Source of the DNA: Ruminococcaceae bacterium UBA1730
Lineage (GTDB): Bacteria > Bacillota > Clostridia > Oscillospirales > Acutalibacteraceae
Length of the DNA: 49,265 nt
NCBI GenBank assembly: GCA_002315935.1
Contig: DCII01000027.1
Coordinates: forward strand, 1 to 49,265
Direction: 5' to 3'
Below are positions 1 to 9,162 of the stretch, piece after piece. Each line of letters opens with the position of its first letter. The first letter of the stretch is position 1. A program made the translations under genes and the position numbers. The notes beneath the pieces are model-generated. The model made no database searches. It was not told the origin of the DNA and saw only the letters and a list, made by a program, of their open reading frames with translations.

Positions 1-15
1 AAAAGAAACAAATAT

Positions 16-45
16 TTGATATACTGTTAATAATTATGAGATAAT
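16..45 (+). promoter_or_regulatory. possible promoter of the thymidylate kinase gene
   Basis: TTGATA (16-21) and GATAAT (40-45) are separated by 18 bases, just before a GGAGGG ribosome binding site at 48-53 and the ATG at 57. The -10 element is imperfect and the window begins here, so the gene could also be read through from upstream. Confidence 0.4.
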
Positions 46-56
46 ATGGAGGGCGT

Positions 57-734
57 ATGAACGGAAAGCTTATTGTTATTGAAGGTCTTGACGGAAGCGG
101 AAAATCCACGCAGGAAGAATTGCTCAGAAAAAAGCTTGAAGAAGCCGGCATAAATTTCAATTTCATCAAGCTTCCGAATTATGATGATCCTGCCTGCGGA
201 CTTGTTAAAATGTATCTTGCCGGAAGATTCGGCACAAATCCTTCTGATGTCAACGCATATGCGGCTTCATCATTTTATGCGGTTGACAGATATGTAAGCT
301 ATAACTGCTATTGGAAAGAGCAATATCTCAACGGAGAGCTTTTCCTTGCAGACAGATACACTACCTCAAACGCTTATCATCAGCTTACCAAAACGCCTCG
401 TGAGGATTGGGACAAATATCTTGAATGGCTTGAGGATTTTGAATATGTCAAGCTCGGAATTCCGAAGCCTGATGCTGTTATTTATCTCGATATGCCTATT
501 GATATTTCGCAGAAGCTCATGACAGGCAGATACAAGGGTGACGAAAGCAAAAAAGATATTCACGAAAAGGATGTTGAATATCTCAATAAATGCCGCATTG
601 CCGCCGACTATTCCTGCCAAAAGCTCGGTTGGAGCAGAATAGAATGCGGAAAAAACGGACAACCTTATCCTGTTGAAAGTATTTCGGAAAAAATCTTCGA
701 AGAGGTTATGAAAGTAATAAAAATAGATATGTAA
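57..734 (+). CDS. tmk: thymidylate kinase (dTMP kinase)
   Basis: Cytoplasmic P-loop kinase expected to phosphorylate dTMP to dTDP for DNA synthesis. The start reads MNGKLIVIEGLDGSGKST, with the Walker A loop at about residues 9-17. The nucleoside-binding DR motif (LADRYTTSNAYHQ) lies near residue 102 and an Arg-containing lid (MTGRYKGDES) near 160. At 225 residues it is slightly longer than the usual 205-215. It looks like a divergent clostridial branch of the family, so a related deoxynucleoside kinase is possible. A GGAGGG site precedes the ATG. The next gene starts 70 bases downstream with no visible terminator. Confidence 0.85.
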   Translation: MNGKLIVIEGLDGSGKSTQEELLRKKLEEAGINFNFIKLPNYDDPACGLVKMYLAGRFGTNPSDVNAYAASSFYAVDRYVSYNCYWKEQYLNGELFLADRYTTSNAYHQLTKTPREDWDKYLEWLEDFEYVKLGIPKPDAVIYLDMPIDISQKLMTGRYKGDESKKDIHEKDVEYLNKCRIAADYSCQKLGWSRIECGKNGQPYPVESISEKIFEEVMKVIKIDM

Positions 735-804
735 AGTTAATTAGCTTTACAGCAAAATCCATGTAATGTTAAACACCTTTACAGTTGAAAATGGAGAGTA
801 AATT

Positions 805-1347
805 ATGTTTTATATGTTTTTTGCCGATGGCTTTGAAGAGGTTGAAGCAATTGCCACTCTTGACATTATAAGAAGAGCGGGGATTGAAATTAAATCAGTT
901 TCCGTAAAAGATAAAATCGTTACAGGCTCTCACGGTGTGCCTGTTGTCTGCGACTGTATTTCAAGCGAAATTGAAGCAAACGAAAGCCTTGAGGGAATAA
1001 TTCTTCCGGGCGGAATGCCGGGTTCAAAAAATCTTGATAATGATGCAACAGTCAATAAATTCATTGATTACTGCAATACTAATGATAAATTTCTTTGTGC
1101 AATCTGTGCCGCTCCGTTCATTTTCGGCAAAAGAGGAATTCTTGCCGGCAAGGAAGCAACCTGTTTTCCCGGATTTGAGAGCGAACTCAAGGGAGCAAAA
1201 ATATCGGATAAATTTGTCTGCACCGATAAAAATGTCATAACAGGCAATGGTATGGGAAGTGCAGTTAAATTCGGACTTGCAATCGTTGCCGCAGTCAAAG
1301 GTCAGGAAAAAGCCGATAAGCTCGAATCAACACTTCAATGCTCATAA
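805..1347 (+). CDS. DJ-1/PfpI family protein
   Basis: A 180-residue protein of the DJ-1/ThiJ/PfpI superfamily. It starts with MFYMFFADGFEEVEAI, where the Glu of the FEEVEA motif is the conserved acidic partner. The nucleophile-elbow Cys sits in FLCAICAAPFIF near residue 96. Family members act as chaperones, deglycases or glyoxalases, and the substrate cannot be told from sequence. A GGAGAG site precedes the ATG. The 3' end overlaps the formyl-THF cyclo-ligase gene by 10 bases, which implies translational coupling. Confidence 0.88.
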   Translation: MFYMFFADGFEEVEAIATLDIIRRAGIEIKSVSVKDKIVTGSHGVPVVCDCISSEIEANESLEGIILPGGMPGSKNLDNDATVNKFIDYCNTNDKFLCAICAAPFIFGKRGILAGKEATCFPGFESELKGAKISDKFVCTDKNVITGNGMGSAVKFGLAIVAAVKGQEKADKLESTLQCS

Positions 1348-1913
1348 ACAGCAAGAAATCATTCCGCAGACTTTATTCATCAATCAGAAACGGAATTGAT
1401 AAAGCTTTAAAAGAGGAATACAGCAAAAGAATAATCACATCTCTGATAAACGCCGAAAAATACAAATCAAACCAAAACATTCTGATTTATGTTTCTTTCG
1501 GAAGTGAAATACAGACCAATGATATTATTGATTATTCTTTGAAAAATAATAAGTCGGTTTATATTCCTTTTTGGAATGACGGCACGATGGATTTTTACAT
1601 GATAAAAAACCGAAGTGAGCTTATGAAGGATAAAAACGGGTTTTTAATTCCCGATATTTCAAAATGCGAAAAGCTCGAAAACGGTTGTGAAGCTTTATGC
1701 GTTGTTCCCGGCTTATCATTTGACAGATTCGGAAACAGGTTAGGCTATGGCGGTGGATATTATGATAGATTTCTTGCCTTGAATCCGCAGATTACACCCA
1801 TCGCATTATGCTTTGACAGGTGTCTTTGCAGTGGAAGGCTTCCGACAGAAAAGCATGACATCATAATTCCGGTAATAATAACAGAAACCTCTGTAATTAG
1901 GAGTGAGACATAA
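1338..1913 (+). CDS. 5-formyltetrahydrofolate cyclo-ligase
   Basis: ATP-dependent enzyme that converts 5-formyl-THF to 5,10-methenyl-THF, returning the storage folate to one-carbon metabolism. The diagnostic motif RLGYGGGYYDRFL is at about residues 134-146, and the basic N-terminal region (KKSFRRLYSSIRNG) fits the nucleotide-binding part of the family. Its 191 residues are typical. The ATG lies inside the end of the DJ-1 gene (10-base overlap) with no strong ribosome binding site of its own, so coupling is likely. mltG follows directly. Confidence 0.93.
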   Translation: MLINSKKSFRRLYSSIRNGIDKALKEEYSKRIITSLINAEKYKSNQNILIYVSFGSEIQTNDIIDYSLKNNKSVYIPFWNDGTMDFYMIKNRSELMKDKNGFLIPDISKCEKLENGCEALCVVPGLSFDRFGNRLGYGGGYYDRFLALNPQITPIALCFDRCLCSGRLPTEKHDIIIPVIITETSVIRSET

Positions 1914-3296
1914 ATGGATAATGAAAATCCGCAGAAGAAATTTAAGGTACACATTTCGGATGAAGATTTTTTCAGCAATGAAGAAATTCCGACAGAGCAA
2001 GCTTCATCAAATGTACGAAAAAGATTTGTTGTCAATATAGACGAAAATTCAAACAGCATTCCGGTTCAGGATGATACTCCGAAATATAACGGAGAAATCT
2101 ATTTTTCAGGTCGAAAGCCCGTTAAGCCTGTTGAAAGCAATCCGAAGCCGGAGCAGAGACAGGAGCAGGTTAAGCCGGTTGCAAAAAAAACCGTTCAGAA
2201 GAAAAAGAAAAAAGCTTCACGCTCCTTCGGAACTGTTTGTATTTGTTTTGTTGTTGCATTTACCGTTATTCTTTCGGCAGTTGCATTGACCTGCATCAAC
2301 GATATTCTTGCAATCAGCAGAAATGACGATCTCGTAACCGTAAACATTCCCGCAGAAGCAACAACAGACGATATTATTGATATTCTTTCGGAAAACGGAC
2401 TTGTCAAACAAAAGCTTTTCTGCAAGCTTTTTTATAAAGCCTTTGACACGGTAAAGAATATCAACAAAAAGAATGTCAAAGCTCCTGTTTATCTGAGCGG
2501 TGTTTATTATGTTGAAAAGAATATGGGTCTTGAAGGCTTCCTGACAGAATTCAAGCAGTCGCAGTCCGCAAATCAGACTGTTACTCTGACCTTCCAGGAG
2601 GGCTGGACAGCATATCAGATGTTTGAACGCCTCGAAAAATTCGGCGTATGCAGTAAGGAAAGACTTCTTGCTTCTCTGAATTCTGCTGAATTCGAAAACA
2701 GTTTTCTTAAAGAAATTGCCAACGACCCGTCAAGAACCTCAAAGCTCGAAGGCTACTTCTTCCCTGAAACCTATGAATTTTTTGAAGACAGCGACCCCAA
2801 CAGTGTTATCAGAAAATTCCTTGCCGAATATGAGGAAAGATGGACTGACGAATACGAAGCCCGTGCAAAAGAACTCGGAATGACAAGAGATCAGATTATG
2901 ATTCTTGCTTCGATTATTCAGCGTGAGGCGGCGAATAACGAGCAGATGGGTCTTGTTTCTTCTGTTCTTTATAACAGATTAAGACATCCTGTTTCATGGC
3001 CGACTCTCGGTTGCGACTCAACGCAGGATTATATCACAAATTATGTTTCTCCGAATGTCAATGCCGCAGAAGCTCTGACCTATTCGCAGGCCTATAACAC
3101 TTATAATATTCAGGGACTTCCCCCGGGACCTATATGCAATCCGGGCGATGCGGCAATCAAAGCTGCTCTTTATCCCGATGATACGGATTATTATTATTTC
3201 CGCCATGACAAATACGGCAAGATTTATATGGCAAAAACTCAGTCTGAACACGATGCAAACGGCAACCTTGTTCTTCGTGCAAACAGTGCAAAATAA
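1914..3296 (+). CDS. mltG: endolytic murein transglycosylase MltG
   Basis: Membrane-anchored lytic transglycosylase of the YceG family that cleaves nascent glycan strands. Residues 1-100 are a long, charged cytoplasmic tail ending in a Lys-rich stretch. One membrane helix follows at about 104-128 (VCICFVVAFTVILSAVAL). The extracellular part carries the catalytic Glu in LASIIQREAAN near residue 337 and the conserved GLPPGPICNPG motif near 400. Its 460 residues exceed the E. coli protein because of the cytoplasmic tail. The gene sits directly after the cyclo-ligase and 15 bases before a U32 gene. MltG next to U32 genes is also the arrangement in Bacillus. Confidence 0.95.
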   Translation: MDNENPQKKFKVHISDEDFFSNEEIPTEQASSNVRKRFVVNIDENSNSIPVQDDTPKYNGEIYFSGRKPVKPVESNPKPEQRQEQVKPVAKKTVQKKKKKASRSFGTVCICFVVAFTVILSAVALTCINDILAISRNDDLVTVNIPAEATTDDIIDILSENGLVKQKLFCKLFYKAFDTVKNINKKNVKAPVYLSGVYYVEKNMGLEGFLTEFKQSQSANQTVTLTFQEGWTAYQMFERLEKFGVCSKERLLASLNSAEFENSFLKEIANDPSRTSKLEGYFFPETYEFFEDSDPNSVIRKFLAEYEERWTDEYEARAKELGMTRDQIMILASIIQREAANNEQMGLVSSVLYNRLRHPVSWPTLGCDSTQDYITNYVSPNVNAAEALTYSQAYNTYNIQGLPPGPICNPGDAAIKAALYPDDTDYYYFRHDKYGKIYMAKTQSEHDANGNLVLRANSAK

Positions 3297-3311
3297 CCAA
3301 GGGGAATATTT

Positions 3312-4562
3312 ATGACTAATTTTACTAAGCCGGAGCTTCTTGCTCCGGCAGGTGATGAAGAAAGATTAAAAACAGCTATTCATTACGGAGCCGATGCGGT
3401 TTATCTCGGCTCCGATGCTTTCGGAATGCGTACTGCCGCCGCAAGCTTCGGCGGAGAAGCTTTGAAAAAAGCCTGTGACTATGCACATTCATTCGGCAAG
3501 AAAATTTATCTTACCTGCAACACTTTGCCGAGAAACAACGAATTCAGCCGTCTTCAGGCGTTTCTTGAATACGCAAAAGACAGCGGAGTTGATGCATTGA
3601 TAATAACCGATTTGGGTGTTCTTGAGTTTGCAAAAAAATATGTTCCTGAAATTGAAATTCATATTTCAACCCAGGCGGGAATTACAAATTATGCTTCGGC
3701 GAACGCTTTCTATAATATGGGTGCAAAAAGAATTGTTACCGCCCGTGAACTTTCTCTTGAAGAAATTGCCGAAATAAGGGCGAAAACTCCTTCGGAACTG
3801 GAAATTGAATGCTTTATTCACGGAGCCATGTGTGTATCATTTTCGGGCAGATGTTTGCTTTCAAACTATATGACCGGCAGAGACTCAAACAGAGGTGACT
3901 GTGCCCAGCCATGCAGATGGAAATATGCTTTATCGGAAGAAAAAAGACCGGGTGAATTCTTCCCGATTGAGCAGGATAACACAGGTACATACATCATGAA
4001 TTCACGGGATATGTGCATGATTGAACACGTTCCGGAAATGATAAAAGCCGGCATCAACAGCTTTAAAATTGAAGGCAGAGCCAAATCCGCTTACTATACC
4101 GCAAATGCAGTTAATGCCTACAGATGTGCAATTGATGAGTATGCCGGTTCCGGATATTCGGAAGATTATAAAATTTCAAAATGGATAGTTGATGAAGTCA
4201 GAAGAGCAAGCAACAGAGAATATTGCACAGGCTTCTATTATACCAATCCGCTCGACAAAGCACAGGTCTTTTATAATGGCGGATATGTTCGTGAATGGGA
4301 TGTTGCCGCAATAGCGGAAAAATGGGAAAACGGCATTCTTTATGCTTCGCAGAGAAACAGATTTTTTGACGGCGATGAACTTGAAATTATGATTAAAGGC
4401 GTTGAGCCGAAAAAGATTGTTGTTAAGGAACTCCGTAACGGAAAAGGTGAATTGATTGACAATGCTCCTCATCCGATGATGAAGCTTTCATTCAGATGCG
4501 ATATTGAAGTTCCGGAAGGAGCTTACCTACGTATGGAACGCAAGGAAAACAAGATATTATGA
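3312..4562 (+). CDS. U32 family protein, probable tRNA U34 hydroxylation factor (TrhP-like)
   Basis: A 416-residue member of the former peptidase family U32. The N-terminal barrel starts with PELLAPAGDEERLKTAI. The family signature runs from CFIHGAMCVSFSGRC to the Cys-rich segment RGDCAQPCRW at about residues 167-202. Those cysteines fit the metal or cluster ligands of TrhP-type proteins, which act in prephenate-dependent hydroxylation of tRNA uridine 34. That specific role is inferred from the family and from the neighbouring mltG. GGGG at 3301-3304 serves as the ribosome binding site, and a strong terminator follows the stop codon. Confidence 0.85.
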   Translation: MTNFTKPELLAPAGDEERLKTAIHYGADAVYLGSDAFGMRTAAASFGGEALKKACDYAHSFGKKIYLTCNTLPRNNEFSRLQAFLEYAKDSGVDALIITDLGVLEFAKKYVPEIEIHISTQAGITNYASANAFYNMGAKRIVTARELSLEEIAEIRAKTPSELEIECFIHGAMCVSFSGRCLLSNYMTGRDSNRGDCAQPCRWKYALSEEKRPGEFFPIEQDNTGTYIMNSRDMCMIEHVPEMIKAGINSFKIEGRAKSAYYTANAVNAYRCAIDEYAGSGYSEDYKISKWIVDEVRRASNREYCTGFYYTNPLDKAQVFYNGGYVREWDVAAIAEKWENGILYASQRNRFFDGDELEIMIKGVEPKKIVVKELRNGKGELIDNAPHPMMKLSFRCDIEVPEGAYLRMERKENKIL

Positions 4563-4568
4563 TTATTC

Positions 4569-4598
4569 AGGTGTTCCGTTTCGGAGCACCTTATTTTT
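4569..4598 (+). terminator. intrinsic terminator after the U32 gene
   Basis: A 10-base-pair stem (AGGTGTTCCG at 4569-4578 with CGGAGCACCT at 4582-4591, one G-T pair) with a TTT loop is followed by TATTTTTATT. It closes the operon that begins with tmk. Confidence 0.9.
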
Positions 4599-4628
4599 AT
4601 TAATTACTTCAATGTATAGTGCTTTTTC

Positions 4629-4656
4629 TTGACTTTGATTCAATATGTGGTATAAT
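4629..4656 (+). promoter_or_regulatory. sigma-A promoter of the topoisomerase pair
   Basis: TTGACT (4629-4634), 16 bases, then TATAAT (4651-4656), with an extended -10 TG at 4648-4649. It lies about 40 bases upstream of the chosen start. Confidence 0.85.
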
Positions 4657-4693
4657 GTATTTGGTAAAATTTCGACTTTCGGAGGATATGCAG

Positions 4694-6682
4694 ATGGCAA
4701 AGAAACCCGAATACAATAACGAGAGTATAAAAACGCTTAAGGATGAACAGAGAGTAAGGCAGAAACCTGCCGTTATTTTCGGTTCAGACGGCATTGACGG
4801 ATGCGAACACGCTGTTTTTGAAATTGTTTCAAACTCCGTTGATGAAGCCAGAGAAGGTCACGGCGATAAAATCGTTGTTACGAGATTTGAGGATAATTCA
4901 ATAGAGGTTCAGGACTTCGGCAGAGGTATTCCCGTTGATTATAATAACGCTGAAGGCAGATACAATTGGGAGCTTGTTTTCTGCGAGCTTTATGCCAGCG
5001 GCAAATATGATAACGGTAACGGCGGAAACTATGAATATTCTCTCGGAACAAACGGTCTCGGTTTGTGTGCAACGCAGTATGCCTCTGAATATATGGAAGC
5101 AGAAATTCATACAGGCGGATACAAATATACTTTGAATTTCAGAAAAGGAAAACCCTTTGGCGAAATGGAAAAAGAGCCTTATTCAAAGAGAGATACAGGT
5201 TCAAGAATAAAATGGCGACCCGACCTTGAAGTTTTTACTGATATAAATATTCCGCTTGAATATTTTCAGGATATGATGATGCATCAGTCCGTTGTCAATG
5301 CAGGCGTAAAATTCATTCTGAAAAATCAGACGGGTAAAACCTTCGAAACATTCGAGTATTTCTATGAAAAAGGCATTGAAGACTACGTTGCCGAAAAAGT
5401 CGGTGAAAACACTCTTACAAACATTCAGAGCTGGCATCAGGAAACTGAATGCCGTGACCGTGATGACCTTGATTTATACAGACTGAAAACAAATATTGTC
5501 TGCACATTCTCAAATAAGGTTCAGCTCAAGGAATTCTATCATAATTCAAGCTTTCTCGAAAACGGCGGTTCTCCCGATAAAGCAACAAAACTTGCTTTTG
5601 TTTCGCAGATAGACAGCTATCTCAAGCAGACAAATAAATATCAGAAAAGCGACCCCAAAATAACATTTCAGGATATTGAAGACTGCCTTGTGATTGTTAT
5701 TTCTTCGTTCTCAACTCAGACCTCATATGAAAATCAGACCAAGAAATCAATCAATAATAAAGGTATTCAGGAAGCAATGACAAGCTTCATCAAGCATCAG
5801 CTTGAGGTCTATTTCATTGAAAATCCGCTTGATGCCGATAAAATCGCCAATCAGATTCTCATAAATATGCGTTCAAGAGTCAAGGCTGAAAAAACAAGGC
5901 TCGGAATGAAGGAATCTCTCATTCAGAATGTTAGCAATTTAACTAACAGAATTCAGAAGTTTGTTGATTGCAGAAGCAAGGATGTTAATGTCAGAGAGCT
6001 GTTTATCGTAGAAGGTGACTCGGCTAAAGGTGCTTGCGTTCAGTCAAGAAACGCCGAATTTCAGGCGATTATGCCTGTCAGAGGTAAAATTCTCAACTGT
6101 CTCAAGGTTGATTATGACCGCATTTTCAAAAGCGATATAATTACCGATTTAATAAAGGTTATCGGATGCGGCGTTGAGGTCAAGTCAAAGCCGAAATCGG
6201 GCAAGGATATGATTTCATTCAATCTTGATATGCTCCGCTGGAATAAGATTATCATCTGCACCGATGCCGATGTTGACGGCTTCCACATAAGAGCTTTAAT
6301 TCTTACAATGATTTACAGGCTTATGCCAACTCTTATTTCAGAAGGCAAAATATTTATAGCCGAATCTCCGCTTTATGAAATCGCCTGCGGAGATGAAACA
6401 TGGTTTGCCTATACCGAAAAAGAAAAAGCGGATGTGCTTGAAAAAATCGGGAATAAAAAATACACTATTCAGCGTTCAAAGGGTCTCGGCGAAAACGACC
6501 CCGAGATGATGAGCCTTACAACAATGAACCCACTGACGAGAAGGCTTATTAAGGTTGAGCCCTCAATGGCGGAGGAAACGGCAGAAAAATTTGAGCTTCT
6601 GCTCGGCGATAATCTTGCTGACAGAAAAGATTATATCGCCGAAAAAGGTCATCTTTATATTGACCTTACTGATGTTTCTTAA
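4694..6682 (+). CDS. type IIA DNA topoisomerase B subunit (topoisomerase IV ParE-like)
   Basis: ATPase subunit of a type II topoisomerase. The GHKL domain shows the Mg-ligand Asn in EIVSNSVDEA and the DFGRGIP motif. The C-terminal TOPRIM domain shows IVEGDSAKGA and CTDADVDGFHIRA. The protein ends after TOPRIM without a large insert. An upstream in-frame ATG at 4619 is rejected because it lies within the promoter; GGAGG at 4681-4685 is 8 bases from the ATG at 4694, giving 662 residues. The motifs diverge from the bacterial norm: GTNGLG stands where GyrB/ParE have GLHGVG, and EGDSAKGA where EGDSAGGS is usual. The A subunit follows 20 bases later. Topoisomerase IV is more likely than gyrase because the partner lacks a GyrA box. 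Confidence 0.88.
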   Translation: MAKKPEYNNESIKTLKDEQRVRQKPAVIFGSDGIDGCEHAVFEIVSNSVDEAREGHGDKIVVTRFEDNSIEVQDFGRGIPVDYNNAEGRYNWELVFCELYASGKYDNGNGGNYEYSLGTNGLGLCATQYASEYMEAEIHTGGYKYTLNFRKGKPFGEMEKEPYSKRDTGSRIKWRPDLEVFTDINIPLEYFQDMMMHQSVVNAGVKFILKNQTGKTFETFEYFYEKGIEDYVAEKVGENTLTNIQSWHQETECRDRDDLDLYRLKTNIVCTFSNKVQLKEFYHNSSFLENGGSPDKATKLAFVSQIDSYLKQTNKYQKSDPKITFQDIEDCLVIVISSFSTQTSYENQTKKSINNKGIQEAMTSFIKHQLEVYFIENPLDADKIANQILINMRSRVKAEKTRLGMKESLIQNVSNLTNRIQKFVDCRSKDVNVRELFIVEGDSAKGACVQSRNAEFQAIMPVRGKILNCLKVDYDRIFKSDIITDLIKVIGCGVEVKSKPKSGKDMISFNLDMLRWNKIIICTDADVDGFHIRALILTMIYRLMPTLISEGKIFIAESPLYEIACGDETWFAYTEKEKADVLEKIGNKKYTIQRSKGLGENDPEMMSLTTMNPLTRRLIKVEPSMAEETAEKFELLLGDNLADRKDYIAEKGHLYIDLTDVS

Positions 6683-6702
6683 AACATAACGGAGTTGAAA
6701 TT

Positions 6703-8949
6703 ATGGCAAAGAAAAAAAATAATGATATAACTTCGGGAATGAAAAAGCTTGATGATAAAACGCATATTTTCGGTGCAGGTGAAATGGTAAATCAGGAAAT
6801 TGTTGACACTCTTGAGCTGAACTATATGCCATATGCGATGAGCGTTATCATGTCAAGAGCAATTCCCGAAATAGACGGCTTCAAGCCTTCGCACAGAAAG
6901 ATTCTTTACATGATGTATAAAATGGGTCTTCTGCAAGGTGCAAGAGCAAAATCGGCAAAGATAGTCGGTCAGGTCATGCAGCTCAACCCTCACGGCGATG
7001 CCGCAATTTATGACACGATGGTACGCCTTTCAAAGGGATATGAGGCATTGCTTCATCCGTATGTTGATTCAAAGGGTAACTTCGGAAAAGCTTTTTCAAG
7101 AGATATGATGTGGGCCGCATCGAGATATACCGAAGCAAAGCTCGAAAAAATCTGCACGGAGCTTTTCAACGATATTGACAAGGACACCGTTGATATGGTT
7201 GATAACTTCGACAACACCATGAAGGAACCTGCTCTGCTTCCCGTAACATATCCGAGTGTGCTTGTGAACGCAAATTCCGGCATGGCAGTCGGAATGGCAA
7301 GCTCAATCTGCTCATTCAATCTTGAAGAGGTATGCAAAACAACGATTGAAATTCTCAGAAATCCAAAGCACGAGGTTTCCGACACTCTTCTCGCTCCCGA
7401 TTTTGCCGGCGGAGGTCAGCTTATTTATGACCGCAAAACGATTGATGAAATATACAGAACGGGCAGGGGAGGCTTCAAGGTAAGGGCAAAATATACCTTT
7501 GATAAATCCAACAGCTGTATTGAAGTTACTGAGATTCCGCCAACAACAACCTCTGAAGCAATAATTGATAAGGTTATCGAAAAGGTCAAGGGCGGTTCTC
7601 TTAAAGAAATAAGTGATATAAGAGACGAAACAGACCTCAACGGACTTAAGATAACAATTGATGTCAAGAGGGGAACCGACCCCGACAAGCTAATGAAAAA
7701 GCTTTATTCTTCAACCCCTCTTGAAGATACCTTTTCATGTAATTTTAATGTTCTTATCAAGGGAAAAACAAAGGTTCTCGGAGTTAAAGAGCTTTTGCTT
7801 GAATGGATTGATTTCAGAAGCGAATGCGTAAGAAGAAGAACCGCTTTCGATTTAAAAAGGTGTAAAGACAGACTTCATCTTTTGAGAGGTCTTGAAAAGA
7901 TTCTTCTTGATATTGATAAAGCCATCAGCATAATCAGAAACACGGAAGAAGAAGCAGAGGTTGTTCCTAACCTCATGATTGGCTTTAAAATTGACAAAAT
8001 TCAGGCTGAATATGTTGCGGAAATAAAGCTTCGTCATCTCAATAAGGAATATATTCTTAAGAGAACGCAGGATATTTCCAAGCTTGAGGATGCAATTTCC
8101 GACCTCGAAGACATTCTTGCTAATCCAAAGAGAATAAAGAAAATTATCGTAACTGAGCTGAATGAAGTTGTCAAAAAATATGCTCAGCCGAGAAAAACGG
8201 AAATAATATATGCAACGGAAATTGAGGAAGAACCCGTTGCCGAAGAAATTCCGGATTATCCCGTAACCATATTCTTCACCAAAGAAGGATATTTCAAGAA
8301 GATTACTCCGCAGTCGCTTCGCATGAGCAATGCCCAGAAGTTGAAAGACGGCGATGAAATAGTTGCTTCATACGAAACCTCAAATGCAGTTGAACTGCTG
8401 TTCTTCACAAATAAATGTCAGGTTTATAAAACAAATGCAGATTCGTTTGAAGATACAAAAGCAAGCGTTCTCGGAGATTATGTTGCCGCAAAACTTGAAA
8501 TGGAAGACGGTGAAACACCGATATATATGGCTCTTACAACCGATTACAAAGGCTATATGATGTTCTTCTTCGAAAACGGAAAAGCTGCAAAAATCGACCT
8601 TGCATCTTATCAGACGATAACAAAACGAAAGAAACTGATAAAGGCATTTTCGGATAAATCGCCCGTTTCGCAGGTTCTTCAGCTTTCGGAAGATAAAGAG
8701 CTTGTGGTTATTTCGAGTGCAGGCAGACATCTTCTTATCAACACCGGCGTAATTCTTCCGAAGACAACAAAGGACACCGTCGGAGTAGGCGTTATGACAC
8801 TTAAAAAAGGTCAGAAAATTGAAAAAGTCAGAGAATATGTTGACGGAGAATTTTCAAAGCCTCACCGCTATAAAGCAAAAAATCTTCCCGCCGCAGGTGC
8901 ATTTCTGAGTGCAGAAGACAGCGAGGAACAGATAACATTTGATGAATAA
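6703..8949 (+). CDS. type IIA DNA topoisomerase A subunit (topoisomerase IV ParC-like)
   Basis: DNA-cleaving subunit that pairs with the preceding ATPase. The winged-helix domain carries the active-site Tyr in AASRYTEAKL near residue 149, after the conserved LNPHGDAAIYD segment. A tower and coiled-coil region (about 350-490) follows, then a six-bladed C-terminal domain. The C-terminal domain contains no QRRGGKG-like GyrA box, so strong DNA wrapping and negative supercoiling are not expected. The length of 748 residues is close to ParC. Ribosome binding site GGAG is at 6691-6694. An acidic segment (EIEEEPVAEEIPDY) links cleavage core and C-terminal domain. Confidence 0.88.
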   Translation: MAKKKNNDITSGMKKLDDKTHIFGAGEMVNQEIVDTLELNYMPYAMSVIMSRAIPEIDGFKPSHRKILYMMYKMGLLQGARAKSAKIVGQVMQLNPHGDAAIYDTMVRLSKGYEALLHPYVDSKGNFGKAFSRDMMWAASRYTEAKLEKICTELFNDIDKDTVDMVDNFDNTMKEPALLPVTYPSVLVNANSGMAVGMASSICSFNLEEVCKTTIEILRNPKHEVSDTLLAPDFAGGGQLIYDRKTIDEIYRTGRGGFKVRAKYTFDKSNSCIEVTEIPPTTTSEAIIDKVIEKVKGGSLKEISDIRDETDLNGLKITIDVKRGTDPDKLMKKLYSSTPLEDTFSCNFNVLIKGKTKVLGVKELLLEWIDFRSECVRRRTAFDLKRCKDRLHLLRGLEKILLDIDKAISIIRNTEEEAEVVPNLMIGFKIDKIQAEYVAEIKLRHLNKEYILKRTQDISKLEDAISDLEDILANPKRIKKIIVTELNEVVKKYAQPRKTEIIYATEIEEEPVAEEIPDYPVTIFFTKEGYFKKITPQSLRMSNAQKLKDGDEIVASYETSNAVELLFFTNKCQVYKTNADSFEDTKASVLGDYVAAKLEMEDGETPIYMALTTDYKGYMMFFFENGKAAKIDLASYQTITKRKKLIKAFSDKSPVSQVLQLSEDKELVVISSAGRHLLINTGVILPKTTKDTVGVGVMTLKKGQKIEKVREYVDGEFSKPHRYKAKNLPAAGAFLSAEDSEEQITFDE

Positions 8950-8956
8950 AGCAAAC

Positions 8957-8989
8957 GCCACCGAAAAGCGGAAATCCGTTGACGGTGGC
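8957..8989 (+). terminator. nested hairpin after the topoisomerase A gene, possible weak terminator
   Basis: GCCACCG (8957-8963) pairs with CGGTGGC (8983-8989), and an inner pair GCGGA/TCCGT lies in the loop. It starts 8 bases after the stop codon but lacks a clean T-run, so it could protect or process the transcript end instead of terminating it. Confidence 0.45.
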
Positions 8990-9097
8990 AAAGCAAAAAT
9001 GAACTGCAAACGCCGATAAATCAAGTTCTTTTCTGCAACAATATCATATGCAATTATTCTTTTTCTATTCAATGGAAAATATTTTTTAAAAAACCAC

Positions 9098-9126
9098 TTG
9101 CAATTATTGCTAAGTTATGATAGAAT
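9098..9126 (+). promoter_or_regulatory. promoter of secG
   Basis: TTGCAA (9098-9103), 17 bases, TAGAAT (9121-9126). It is followed by the ribosome binding site GGAGGT at 9149-9154 and the secG start at 9163. Confidence 0.7.
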
Positions 9127-9162
9127 TCTATGAGTAAAATAATAAACGGAGGTTTATAACCT

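Noticed and set aside
4619..4693. Upstream ATG of the topoisomerase B gene
   Set aside because: It lies upstream of the -35 element of the promoter, while the ATG at 4694 has a proper ribosome binding site.
8957..8989. Hairpin as a CRISPR or repeat unit
   Set aside because: There is a single copy and no spacer-repeat periodicity; a transcript-end hairpin is the simpler reading.
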